DNA of 64,000 nucleotides from Chrysemys picta bellii (taxonomy: Eukaryota > Chordata > Testudines > Emydidae), in the NCBI RefSeq assembly GCF_011386835.1, contig NC_088796.1, forward strand, positions 71,065,468 to 71,129,467, read 5' to 3'. A program made the translations under genes and the position numbers. The notes under the pieces are model-generated. The model did not search any database, had not been told where the DNA came from, and saw only the letters and a list, made by a program, of their open reading frames with translations. The first letter of the stretch is position 1, and every line of letters begins with the position of its first letter. Shown piece after piece: positions 10,922 through 21,529 of the stretch.

Positions 10922-11206
10922 ACTATAACATGATATAATATAAAATAAGTGTCCAAACTAAAAAAGTATTGTAAGGGATATCTGCAGGAAAGAAGCAAGA
11001 CCACACTATGTCCAAATCTGAAAAATGCTGTCCAAGCCTTAACAGTGCAGTGCCTGCTTTCCTTAGAGCTGACAACAGGGAGCACCAATCACCAAAAGAA
11101 CACTGTTCTAATTTCCCATTTCCTCACCCCCTCTCTCAAACCGCATTTCTCTGCAACCCAGCCACTAGAGTAGGGGAAGCCTGTTATAGTGTTACATCCT
11201 AGGTTT

Positions 11207-11860
11207 GCACTCTTTTTATATCAGACGAGGTCTTACCAGTGCCTTCTACAATGGTATTTATACTTCCCTATCTCTACTGGAAATACCTCGTCTAATACAT
11301 TCTAGGTTCACATTTATCTTTTTCATAGTTGCATCACATTGCTGGCTCAGTCATACGGTGATTGACTAATACATCTAGGTCTTTCTCCTCCTCTGTTTCC
11401 AACTCACGAGCCTTCAGTTTGTAGCAGAAATTCTTGCCATTAGCCCCTAACTATATGACCTTGCACTTTGAACGATTAAATTTCATCATCTCAGTCTTAA
11501 AGGTCATCCAATCCTTTCTGTATGATATTCTGATCCTCTCTGTATTGCCTTCCAACTTTGTCATCAGCAAATTTCATTAGTGCCCTCTTACTTTTTGTAT
11601 CAATGTCATTAGTTATTTATAAATAATTAAATAAGATCGGTCCCAAGATCAATCCTTGAGGAACTCTGCTAGTAACCTCCCTCATGTGCAATAGTTCCCC
11701 TTTCAGCACTATCTGTGTCATCTCCCATTTAGTCAGTTCCTTACCCACCATACAATTCTTCTACTAATCCCCATATTCTCTAGTTTAACTAATTTCCCAT
11801 GTGGCATCATATCAAATGATTCTCTTCTTGCTTTTACCAGTTTTATGAAGGTGTAAATAA
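11207..11860 (-). pseudogene. decayed CR1 ORF2 reverse-transcriptase fragment
   Basis: On the minus strand, scattered frames carry the order of CR1 RT blocks: a VPQG...LGPILFN block (about 11680-11630), the FADD catalytic box as 'KFADDK' (about 11580), and the later DLGV-type region (about 11390-11340). Several stops and shifts break it. In an intact element this is the polymerase palm domain. Orientation is opposite to the CR1 pieces at both ends of the window, so it is an independent, older insertion. Confidence 0.75.
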
Positions 11861-13501
11861 TGCAAATACTTTAATGGTCATCACATACATGTGTGACACT
11901 TTTAGGCATGGGCGGTGGGTATCATAGGCTGGGGGAGGCTGCCCCTCCCCAAACAGCCAGGTGTGACTCCACCCACACTCTGTCTCCAGGCTCTCCCCAT
12001 CCTGCTGCTGCTCGGTGCGACTGCTCCAGGGTTAAAAGTAAGTCCAGTGACTTACCGGTATGCTGGGGCCAGCTCAGGCCCCCAGAAGGGGCGGGGCCTA
12101 GGGCAGAAGAGGCGTGGCTGAGGGAGTCAGCACCAGTCCCAGCCCACCCTGTAAGGTAAGTGCCCCCCCATCGGGGTAGCAGCAGTCCCCCCACTACCCC
12201 TGGGCTCTGGGGGCTATTTAAAGGGCCTACGGCTCCCCTGCTTCTACCGCCCTGGCCCTGTAAATAGCCGTGAGAGCCCTGGGGGAAGCGGTGGGGCTCC
12301 CGCGGCTATTTAAAAGACTGGGGCGGCAGAGACAGCTGGACTATAGATATTGGTGACTTCTTTCTTTGACTGTCACTGTAATTGGCAGTAAAAGTTGCTA
12401 GATTTGTCACTGGTCACTTTGACACTTATTTTCATGCTAGAGAAACCAAAAAGTCAATAAATCTAGTGACAAAGTCACTCAGGCCTGGTCTACACTAGGA
12501 GGTTATGTCGAATTTAGCAGCGTTAATTTGAATTAACCCTGCACCCGTCCACACAACGAAGCTATTTATTTCGACATAGAGGTCTCTTTAAATCGATTTC
12601 TGTACTCCTCCCCGACGAGGGGAGTAGTGCTAAATTCGACATGGCGATGTCGAATTAGGGTAGGTGTGGATGGAATTCAACACTAATAGCTCCGGGAGCT
12701 ATCCCGCAGTGCACCACTCTGTTGACACTCTGGACAGCAGTCCGAGCTCAGATGCTCTGACCAGCCACACAGGAAAAGCCCTGGGAAAATTTGAATTCCT
12801 TTTCCTGTCTGGCCAGTTTGAATCTCATTTCCTGTTTGGACATCGTGGCGAGCTCAGCAGCACTGGCAACGATGCAGAGCTCTCCATCAGAGGTGACCAT
12901 GCAATCGCAGAATAGAAAGAGGGCCCCAGCATGGACTGATCGGGAAGTCTTGGATCTGATCGCTGTGTGGGGCGATGAGTCCGTGCTTTCGGAGCTGCAA
13001 TCGAAAAAACAGAATGCGAAGATCTACGAGAAGATCTCAAAAGCCATGATGGAGAGAGGATACAGCCGGGATGCAATGCAGTGCCCCGTGAAAATCAAGG
13101 AGCTGAGACAAGGGTACCAGAAGACCAGAGAGTCAAACGGATGCTCCGGATCCAGCCCCAGACATGCTATTTCTACGAGGCACTGCATTCCATTCTAGGT
13201 GCGGCCGCCACCACTACCCCATCACTGTCCGTGGACTCTGACGATGGGGTATTGTCGACGGTTGCTTTCTCGGAGCTGTTCGCGGATGGGGAAGATGAGG
13301 AAGGAGATGAGGAGGACAAGGCAGTCGACAGTGCTTTCAACGCTGATTTTCCTGATAGCCAGGATCTCTTCATCACCCTCATGGAGATCCCCTACCAACC
13401 CTCCCAAGGCTGTAACCCGGACCGTGAATCAGGGGAAGGATCAGTAGGTAAGTGTTTTAAACATTTATTTTGAACAGAATAGGAATGGTATCTTAACAAT
13501 G

Positions 13502-13666
13502 GGTTTTTCATGATTAGTTTGCCCTAGGTGCTTTAGTTTTTAGTCCTTGCCAGTGCAGCTACTGGAAAATTCTGTCAACATGTATGGTTTTTCATGATTA
13601 GTTTGCCCTAGGCACTTTAGTTTTTAGTCCTTGCCAGTGCAGCTACTGGAAAATTCTGTCAACATG
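13502..13666. repeat. tandem duplication, two 81-bp copies
   Basis: 13502-13582 and 13586-13666 are the same sequence (ggtttttcatgattagtttg ... ctactggaaaattctgtcaacatg) with two or three differences and a 3-bp joint. It lies in the Myb intron. The second copy includes the stop and last codons of the minus-strand ORF at 13643-13933, so that ORF's 3' end is duplicated downstream of it. Confidence 0.92.
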
Positions 13667-13933
13667 ACCGGGGATAGAGCAAAAATCTTCCTGGGACATC
13701 TCCAGGAAGCTCTCCTGGAGGTATTGTGAAAGCCTTTGCATGAGGTTCCTGGGGATAGCGGCCTTATTGCGTCCTCCATGGTAGGAAACTTTTCTGCGCC
13801 TGGCTAGCAGCAAGTATTCCGGGATCATTGCCTCGCAAAGCATGGCGGCATACGGCCCTGGTGTTTGCTGGCATTCATGCAGCATGCGCTCTTTCTCTGT
13901 CTCCGAAATCCTCATCAGTGTGATATCACTCAT
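13643..13933 (-). CDS. third ORF of the Harbinger element, unknown function
   Basis: An uninterrupted 96-residue frame starting MSDITLMRISETEKER, with a good Kozak context (gtcaccATGa), on the strand opposite to the Myb gene and inside its intron. Features seen: a Cys pair (HECQQ..., MLCEAM), a basic patch ARRRKVSYHGGRNK, and a C-terminal amphipathic segment LMQRLSQYLQESFLEM. It is not part of the transposase frame, which ends at 15670, and I recognise no family. It could be a separate accessory gene, the first exon of something longer, or chance. Being open while both known genes carry one lesion is mild support for a real gene. Confidence 0.45.
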   Translation of the reverse strand: MSDITLMRISETEKERMLHECQQTPGPYAAMLCEAMIPEYLLLARRRKVSYHGGRNKAAIPRNLMQRLSQYLQESFLEMSQEDFCSIPGHVDRIFQ

Positions 13934-14764
13934 GGTGACCTGCTTTGAATTAGGGGAATGTTAGTATTGGGACTGATTGCCTGTTCCTTTACATAACTGT
14001 AACTGGCGGTTTACAGCTACGCGGTGGAGGCAGGACAGGGGCAGCATGCAGGGATCTTTCCCGGGGACAGCCGTGAGGGGGGTGGGACAGGGGCAGAGTT
14101 CATGCTGGCCGGATTGCCGGCAGCAGGAACTGGCCAACGCTAGGAGCATTGCTTGGAACGTGAAAGGAGGGCACTGCTATAAATTAAGCTTTAAGCAGAC
14201 AAAAGTCTACGGCTTACCATGTCCGCCTGCTAGCCGAATTCCATTGTCTGGTCCCGCTTGTATGATCTGTACAGCAAGACCCCAGGCACTCAATGGGAAG
14301 GCCGAAAATTTGACTTTGTACTGAGTGTGCATGTGATAGGTAATGTGCATGGTCTTGTTCACAGAGAAAGACTATATTCATTGTTCGCAAAACTGTATCT
14401 TTGTAAGGAATTCACTCCCTTTTTCCCATCCCACAGCTGTGAGTGTCTCCCGAGCTACCCCGGCATCCCCCTCCCAGAGGCTGGCGCAGATCAGGCGACG
14501 AAAGAGAAGGACACGGGACGAGATGTTCTCAGAACTTATGGGCTGCTTCCAAGCTGAGGCGGCACAGCAGACCCAGTGGAGGGAGAACATGTCGCAATAC
14601 CAGCGATCACACAGCAAACGGGAGGACAGGTGGCGGCAGGAAGACCAGCAGGTGACTCAAACCCTGCTTGGACTAATGAGGGAGCAAACGGACATGCTCC
14701 GGTGCCTTGTAGATGTTCTGCAGTACCGGAGGCAGGAGGACAGAGCCCTGCTGCATTCTATCAC

Positions 14765-15655
14765 TAACCGCCCTCCCCTGCCACAAAGTTCCATCCCCCC
14801 CTCACCCAAAGTCCCAAGAAGGAGGGGCGGCAGGGGCCGTGAAAACAGTCATTCCACCCCTGCAGACTGCTCAAGTAGCAGAAGGCTCTCATTCCCAAAG
14901 ATTTGATAAGTCCTTTCCTTCACTCCAAAAGCACCTCACCCAAGCCCCTGTCCCAGTTTCATCCCCTAACTGTGTAGTTGTTAATAAAAAATACGTTTCT
15001 GTTAATTACTGTTTCTGTCATGTTCTTTTAGAGGAGAGTGAGTTTGAAGGGAGGGAAGGGGGTTGGTAATTAGAGAGGACAGTCACCTTTACCAGGGTAC
15101 AGACACGGGGGCAGGTTCAGCAGAAGGTCACACACACATTGCAGTCACTAGGCACCCTGGTCAGTCTGGGAGGTGGTTTTCATGTTCTGGGGGAGGGAGG
15201 GGGCTATGTGAGTTTGTGTCAGGGGAGGGTGGTTACAGATCTTATGCAGCGGTCCTTAGCCTGGATGACACAGCCACGCAGCAGGGGATCTGTAACCGCC
15301 CTCCCCCACCACAAAGTCACATAGCCCCCACACACAGAGGCCCGAAAAGGAGGGGTGGCAGGCTCCGTTGAAAGAACCAGTCCACCGCTGCGGACCGCTC
15401 TAGGAGTAGGAGCCTGTCATTCCGCGAGTTTAGAAACGTCCTTTCCATCACTACACCTGCCCCCCACCACAGTCTGCGTCACAGTTTCAACACTTTACCA
15501 CGAAATCCTTAATAAAGAAAATGGTGTTAATGAACAAAGTTTCATTTATTTTATTTTTAAAGGTGTGTTGGAAGGGATGGAAGGGGGTTGGTAACTGGAG
15601 AGGATAGTCAACATTAATTGGGTAAAGAAATGGGGGCAGGTTCAGCTTCTGTTTA
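14765..15655. repeat. diverged internal duplication of the Myb-gene tail, with hairpin
   Basis: The block from about 14765 to 15120 (end of exon 2, poly-A signal, gaagggggttggtaattaga) is repeated in diverged form from about 15293 to 15650 (ccgccctcccccaccacaaa, then aataaag at 15511, then gaagggggttggtaactgga). Between them an imperfect stem forms from 15199-15241 and 15287-15328 (ggttacagatc against gatctgtaacc and outward to ggggctatgtg). The duplicate tail overlaps the region where the minus-strand transposase would be polyadenylated (tttatt at 15545). Confidence 0.7.
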
Positions 15656-15669
15656 AACAAACTTAATAG

Positions 15670-16953
15670 TCACAGGTTACCCTGCTCACTCTGGAACCTA
15701 GCTTTCAAAACTTCCCGGATGCACAGCGCGTCTCGCTGGGCTCTTCTAATCGCTCGGCTGTCTGGCTGGGCATAATCAGCAGCCAGACGATTTGCCTCAA
15801 CCTCCCACCCCGCCATAAATGTCTCCCCCTTGCTCTCACAGAGATTGTGGAGCACACAGCAAGCTGCAATAACAATGGGGATATTGGTTTTGCTGAGATC
15901 AGAGCGAGTCAGTAAGCTTCTCCATCTCCCCTTGAGACGTCCAAAAGCACACTCCACCACCATTCTGCACTTGCTCAGCCGGTAGTTGAAGAGTTCTTTT
16001 TCACTGTCCAGGACGCCTGTATAGGGCTTCATGAGCCAGGGCATTAGCGGGTAGGCTGGGTCCCCGAGGATCACTATAGGCATCTTCACATCCCCAACAG
16101 TTATTTTGTGGTCCGGGAAGTAAATACCTTCCTGCAGCTGTCTAAACAGACCAGAGTTCCTGAAAACGCGAGCATCATGAACCTTGCCCGGCCATCCGAC
16201 GTTGATGTTGGTAAAACGTCCCCTATGGTCCACCAGTGCTTGCAGCACCATTGAAAAGTAGCCCTTTCGGTTAATGTACTGGCTGGCCTGGTGGTCCGGT
16301 CCCAGGATAGGGATGTGAGTTCCATCTATAGCCCCACCGCAGTTTGGGAATCCCATCGCAGCGAAGCCATCTATGATCACCTGCACGTTTCCCAGGGTCA
16401 CTACCTTTGAGAGCAGTAACTCAATGATTGCGTTGGCTACTTGCACAACAGAAACCCCCACGGTAGATTTGCCCACTCCAAATTGGTTCGTGACTGACCG
16501 GTAGCTGTCTGGCGTTGCAAGCTTCCAGAGGGCTATGGTTACTCGCTTCTGAACAGTCAGGGCTGCTCGCATCCGGGTGTCCTTGCGCTTCAGGGCGGGG
16601 GACAGCAACTCACAAAGTTCCAGGAAAGTTCCCTTACGCATCCGAAAGTTTCGCAGCCACTGTGATTCATCCCAGACCTACAGCACTATGCGGTCCCACC
16701 AGTCCATGCTTGTTTCCTGGGCCCAGAATCGCCGTTCCACAGCATCAACATGACCCATTGCCACCATGATGTCCATGGCGCGGTGTCCCGTGCTTTGTGA
16801 GAGGTCTGTGCCCCTCTCAGACTTAATGTCCTCACCGCGCTGCCGTAACCGTCTCGCCTGATTTCTCAGCATCTGCCTCTGGAAAAGGTAGATGATAAGG
16901 TGCGAGGTGTTGACAACGGCCATAACTGCAGCGATGATCGCAGCGGGCTCCAT
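15670..16953 (-). pseudogene. PIF/Harbinger DDE transposase, single internal stop
   Basis: The frame from ATG at 16953 to the stop at 15670 would give about 427 residues, typical for the family. It is broken once by TAG at 16678-16680; the ORF on each side is clean. After the break the blocks of the HARBI1-like DDE_Tnp_4 domain appear in order: KLATPDSYRSVTNQFGVGKSTV (helix-turn-helix-like), GAIDGTHIPI, ALVDHRGRFTNINVGWPGKVHDARVF, ILGDPAYPLMPWLMKPY, and VECAFGRLKGRWRSL. Acidic residues in these blocks form the DDE site. It would cut and paste the element at TWA targets. The N-terminal 91 residues contain a Trp-rich patch (MDWWDRIVL). The gene faces the Myb gene. Translation from the downstream Met at 16641 would still leave the catalytic blocks. 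Confidence 0.9.
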
Positions 16954-17635
16954 ACTCGCAGTGCTGTGGCGTCCGCGCTGTCAATCACCAGAAAAGTGCG
17001 CGAACTGATTGCCCGCCGGTGCTTTCACGGAGGGAGGGTGGGAGTGAGAGTTGAATGACGACAGTTACCCAAAACCACCCTCGACACATTTTTTGCCCCA
17101 GCAGGCATTGGGGGCTCGACCCAGAATTCCAGTCAGCAGTGGGGACTGCGGGAACTGTGGGATAGCTGCCCACAGTGCACCGCTTCCAATGTCAACGCTT
17201 GCCCCATTAGTGTGGACTCACAAAGTCGAATTACTGTCCTTAGTGTGGATACACACGTTCGGCTTTGTAATGTTGGTTCCACAAATTCGCTTTAAGTAAA
17301 ATCGAACTACTCTCATAGTGTAGACATACCCTAAGTTGGCAACACTGTGCTCCCGTCTCCCTATGGGATGGCCCCAACTCGGGCCACGCCACCCGCCCTC
17401 CCAGTGCTCTGGGGCTGGGGCCGTGTTGCCTGCTCTTCTCTCCTGTTGCTCTGGGTTGTTGTTGTTGGTGGTGGAGGCTGGGGGCACTCCGGAGTTGGGG
17501 GGGGGGGGGGGGCTAGCCTGCGGCAGGGGCTGCGGTGTGGAGGGGGCTCTGGGCTTGGGCAGGGGGTGCAGAAGAGGCAGGGCTGGGGGCTAGCCTCCCC
17601 TAGCCAGGGGTTCACATGCCACCCAGGCTTTTAGG

Positions 17636-18383
17636 CATTTTGCATCCATAAAGCAAAGACTAGTTAATTGCCAGCTACAAAAGTAATTCCTGATCAGTGA
17701 TATTTAATATAGGCTATAATTTTCTTTATATAATCCAAATAAAATTCAATTGGTGAGTAGTATAAATTGAACATTTAGATTACCAACTCCCAATTGGGCT
17801 CTCTAAAATGAAAGCTAAATTGTTACCCTGACTGCTTCCAGGAACTGCTGAGCACCAGCTTGGCTTGAAGGGGCAGCCATAGTTACCGTCTGCACCTGTA
17901 CTAAACTTTCTTCCTACTAATAGTTTAATGCTCTGGTTATATGCGTGTTTGAAGTAGTAGCTGGGGGCATGTTTACAAAGTCATAAAACTAAAATGTCAA
18001 CCTCCAAACTGAGCAGGCCATTGCAAAATAGATTCATTTGAATACAATGCAACATATGATTTCTGTTCCGCATATAAGATTAATTAGAAAAAGTATTATA
18101 AACATAACTCAATTAATGAATATTTGGTTATTTAAACAATCTACTTTAATTTGACAGTAACAAGTAGCTTTTCCATCTCTGTACTATACTCCCAGAAAGC
18201 AAAGAAAACATAAAAAAGCAGAAAACTCCAGCATGTGACTCTTCAGGAATAAGCATAAAGTATAGTGAAAGAAAGTGCAAACATGACAGCTGCTGGTAAA
18301 CGGAAACAGGGTAGCTGTGCCTGCTCTACTTGAATATATGCTATTCTCTGCCCATCAGGATACTGTGCTTTTTTCTTAATTAG
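17636..18383. other. no recognisable gene; AT-rich flank of a candidate exon
   Basis: Unique-looking AT-rich sequence without repeats I can name. Its last 20 bases (tgctttttcttaattag-type tract ending at 18383) read as a good splice acceptor. Confidence 0.5.
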
Positions 18384-18584
18384 CCTGACGTGTCTTTAGA
18401 AGATAATCCTAGAGAATCTTCCTCTGCTGATCAAACATTCATTAAATGTAACTGCTCAGGGCAACAAAAGCACAAATCTTACAGCCTTAAAAATGAAAGT
18501 GAGGACCCAGCATTTGACAAAATCCCTAAACTCACTCATTTAATCAAGCAACTACAGGAAAGTATTACATCTGTCATTCAGTAA
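18384..18584 (+). CDS. candidate terminal coding exon, gene unknown
   Basis: A pyrimidine-rich acceptor ending in AATTAG at 18383 opens a clean frame (PDVSLEDNPRESSSADQ...) that ends at TAA 18582 after ...LIKQLQESITSVIQ, 66 residues. Composition is protein-like: mixed, with an acidic/serine start, two Cys (KCNCSG) and an amphipathic C-terminus; it overlaps no repeat I know. No partner exon was found in the window, and the protein is not recognised. It may be a chance frame. Confidence 0.35.
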   Translation, partial: PDVSLEDNPRESSSADQTFIKCNCSGQQKHKSYSLKNESEDPAFDKIPKLTHLIKQLQESITSVIQ

Positions 18585-20096
18585 CTGCAAACTGTGCATG
18601 GTTTTGTATCACTCTGTACTTGTGTAAAGGAGTAACTGAGGTGTGAATGACACATCAGTTGTTACATACCAGCTTTTAGGGCATGATCCAAACCCCAGTG
18701 TAGTCAGTAGAAAGATTCCTACGAACTTCTATTGGCTTTGTTATTTTTCAGGGCTTGCTGAAGTAACATTTAACAAATACTTGACCAGCCTAGGAAACTT
18801 ACTTCTGAACAACTTCTCTCACAGATACAATCTTAAAATTTACATCCTGTCCACTAATATATAGTTGCTAAAGTGCTTGAGATCTTTTACGATGAAAGGT
18901 GCTATATAAAAATATTAAATGAAGACAATGAATTGTTTATTTTTAATTGTTTAATTTGTTATTTTTTTCCCCAGGTTAATAGACAGTCATATCTTTTCCC
19001 ACCTCTCACCCATGACCTTAAATACCAAAGGCACAAAATTAAAAGTAACGACTGTCTGGTGTATTCTCATTTTGAAGTGTGTGGCTGTGGAAGTTAAATA
19101 GATGAGCCATATTAATGCTAATTGGACCTATTTGGTATACAGTTGCTGTTCACAGAATGGAGAGGCAAGGGACTTGATTTTCAGAGATGGTTAGCAATTG
19201 AAATCAGTGGGAGCTGCAGGTGTTGAAGGTCTTAGGAAATAATCCACAGGGGCAAACTTTCAAATGTGTCTGCCTAACGTAAGGCACCTGAATCTGTATC
19301 TGAATAACTATTTTAAACATTGTTTTAAATCAGAACTAAAATGGCTAAAACAAGTATTTAGATATTTATATTTTACACACCCAAGCTTAAAAATGGGGAC
19401 CCTCAGGCCTGTAACGTTTTATTTTTTAATAGCTATTTTTTCTAACTAAAATATGTGAAAGTAATTTTAATGATAGTTTTTGCCTAAAAAATTATATCAC
19501 AAACTTAATTACCTATTCCTCACCTCAATTATTCATAACGTTATTACCTGAAACAGCATCATGTCCCCTGACATTTGTTAATTACATTGAAAATTCCTTT
19601 GGTTACTTGAATCTTTGATCAACCAAACATATTCACCTTCACCCCCAACCTCCCATGAAATTGTAATAATAAAAATTGTACTGTATTGACTTTATGGCTC
19701 CCTGGCTATAGTATATCCTTTCAATATCTACAGCCCCTTCTTCTGCATAATCTCACTACCACTGGAGATCCCTTTGTAACATTATGGGGGGCTCCAGGTG
19801 CTTGCTACATTCAAATATGATATATGTTGGATGTGCTTAAATGAAAAACCCCAGAATGAAAGGATTTAGGAAGATGGATTCCTACCAACCTTCTCAAGGA
19901 AAGGAAGTTCAAATGAAGAGTGATTTTTTAAATACAATTAGGCGCATCACAAATAAAAGCTGCCTAGGTGATGAACTGGCACATCTCCTGGCCCTGTCTC
20001 CCCCTGGGCTGGCCCAACCCACTTTTGGGGCTGTGGCAGCCTGCTTTAGGCTCCCATATAAAGCAGGTAATTGCAGGTAATGTGTGCCATTGTGCC
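18585..20096. other. no recognisable gene
   Basis: AT-rich, apparently unique. If the exon before it is real, the first part would be its 3' UTR. Small frames (18643-19449, 19841-20080) carry no recognisable domain. Confidence 0.5.
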
Positions 20097-20986
20097 TGTC
20101 ATCACTATAAAGGGAAGGGTAACAGCTCTCCTGTGTACAGTACTATAAAATCCCTCCTGGCCAGAGACTCCAAAATCCTTTTACCTGTAAAGGGTTAAGA
20201 AGCTCGGGTAACCTGGCTGACACCTGACCCAAAGGACCAATAAGGGGACAAGATACTTTCAAATCTTGGGAGGGGGAAAGGCTTTTGTTTGTGCTCTTTG
20301 TTTGGGAGTTCATTCGCTCTTGGGACTGAGAGGGGCCAGACATCAATCCAGGTTCTCCCCATCTTTCTAAACAAGTCTCTCATATTTCAAACTTGTAAGT
20401 AAAAAGCCAGGCAAGCGTCTTAGTTTTACTTTGTTTTCTCAACTTGTACCTTTTACTAGAGTGTTTATCTTTGTTTGCTATACTTTGAACCTGAGGCTAG
20501 AGGGAGGTCCTCTGAGCTCGTTAAGTTTGATTACCTGTAAAGTTATTTTCCATACTGATTTTACAGAGATGATTTTTACCTTTTTCTTTAATTAAAAACC
20601 TTCTTTTTAAGAACCTGATTGATTTTTCCTTGTTTTAGATCCAAGGGGGTTGGATCTGTAGTCACCAGGAGTTGGTGGGAGAAAGAAGGGGGGATGGTTA
20701 ATTTCTCCTTGTTTTAGGATCCCAGGGGGGTTGGAACTGTATTCACCAGGAGTTGGTGGGAGGAAGGAGGGGAATGGTTAATTTCTCCTTGTTTTAAGAT
20801 CCAAGGGGTTTGGATCTGTATTCACCAAGGAATTGGTGAAAGGTTTCTCAAGGCTTCCAAGGGAAGGGAATCCATTTGGGAGTGGTGGCAGCGGACCAGA
20901 TCTAAGCTGGTAGTTAAGCTTAGAAGTCTTCATGCAGGCTCCCACATTTGTACCCTAAAGTTCAAAGTGGGGATACAGCCTTGACA
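20097..20986 (+). mobile_element. solo LTR with 5-bp TSD
   Basis: Begins TGTCATCACTATAAAGGG and ends ...GCCTTGACA (TG...CA). GTGCC flanks both sides exactly (20092-20096, 20987-20991). A TATA-like ctataaaatccc lies near 20144. The body includes the block 'taaagggttaagaagctcgg' that I know from turtle LTRs. No internal retroviral region adjoins, so it is a solo LTR; the element family is not named. Confidence 0.8.
20622..20850. repeat. 79-80-bp tandem repeat inside the LTR (~2.9 units)
   Basis: Units start at 20622, 20701 and 20781, each with atttctccttgttttagatc-like starts and 'caccaggagttggtggga'. The third is shorter and diverged. It lies in the 3' half of the solo LTR. Confidence 0.85.
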
Positions 20987-21529
20987 GTGCCTCTACTCCA
21001 GAAGACTACTATTGTTGGAGACCTTCAGCTTGGGTTGCACTTATTTATCCTCGTGCAACCCAGGGATTGTGTTTGGTCTCTTGCTCTACAACATTTCGAT
21101 TTGTGCTACAACAACTGAGGACAGGACTGAGTCTGTGATGTGTCAGACGTAGTTATAGTCTGAAACAGATGTAAATGATACCAGTTGATGTCTCTCATGG
21201 AGAAGTTTTATGGAATTTAATTGGGATGAAACCAATATGTTCCGTAGAAATTACTCTAACAACCTATTCAATGTAATAGAAAATGATACTCTTGCTATGT
21301 ATTATTTTAAGCTATGCTATAGAATATTATAATCCCAGGGATATAGAGTGGGATTTTTGACTTCCAAAGGGACTTGTGCTCCTAGACCACTTAGGTGCTT
21401 TTGAAAATGCCACCCATAATTCTCTATTAAAGTCTATACAACTTTTCCATAGGGGATGATGTAATATGATATGTGAGCATCATAGAACCTAGCCATTTGT
21501 TATTTTTTGGTTCTTTCCTCTGAGGCCAC

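Larger units (their letters stand above)
12872..14906 (+). pseudogene. Harbinger Myb/SANT-like DNA-binding protein, two exons, one frameshift
   Basis: In PIF/Harbinger elements the Myb-like protein helps the transposase bind DNA and enter the nucleus. Exon 1 starts at ATG 12872 and carries a trihelix/SANT-like domain: W of AWTDREVLDLI (about residue 20), GDESVLSEL, then IYEKISKAMMERGY. A one-base loss in a C run near 13156-13159 shifts the frame, after which YFYEALHSILGAA and an acidic stretch (DGEDEEGDEED) follow. A good donor (gtaagt) starts at 13448 and an acceptor (cccacag) ends at 14436; joining them keeps phase. Exon 2 (14437-14906) is basic and coiled-coil-like with RRRKRRTRDEM and QEDQQVTQTLLGLMREQ. 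AATAAA lies at 14983. Apart from the one shift it looks intact. Confidence 0.85.
12482..17331. mobile_element. PIF/Harbinger DNA transposon, near-complete (~4.85 kb)
   Basis: The left end is ggcctggtctacacta and the inverted right end gggtatgtctacacta. Subterminal similarity also exists (gctatcccgcagtgcacc on the left against an inverted partner near 17165-17185). The flanks are TCA/TAA, close to the TWA 3-bp target used by this superfamily. It carries the two genes expected, a Myb/SANT protein (+) and a DDE transposase (-), facing each other, plus an extra minus-strand ORF. Each expected gene has a single visible disabling lesion. The MITE at 54104-54400 has similar ends and an exact TTA TSD, consistent with mobilisation by such an element. 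Confidence 0.88.
11907..17627. mobile_element. hAT-type non-autonomous element split by a Harbinger element
   Basis: CTTTTAGG is repeated exactly at 11899-11906 and 17628-17635, an 8-bp TSD. The ends are catgggcggtgggt and ...catgccacccagg, inverted and partly matching. Removing the Harbinger at 12482-17331 leaves about 870 bp, close to the 809-bp hAT at 1256-2064, with which it shares 'caaacagccagg' and the closing gggctgggggctaRcctccc region. No coding capacity of its own. The short frames at 11893-12194 and 17336-17634 lie in its GC-rich body and are not genes; a G18-type run lies near 17500. Confidence 0.72.

Noticed and set aside
14713..15594. Frames of 118, 102 and 79 aa downstream of Myb exon 2
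   Set aside because: They arise from shifted reading of the exon tail and its diverged duplicate.
16101..16325. 74-aa minus frame inside the transposase
   Set aside because: Out-of-frame shadow of the DDE transposase.
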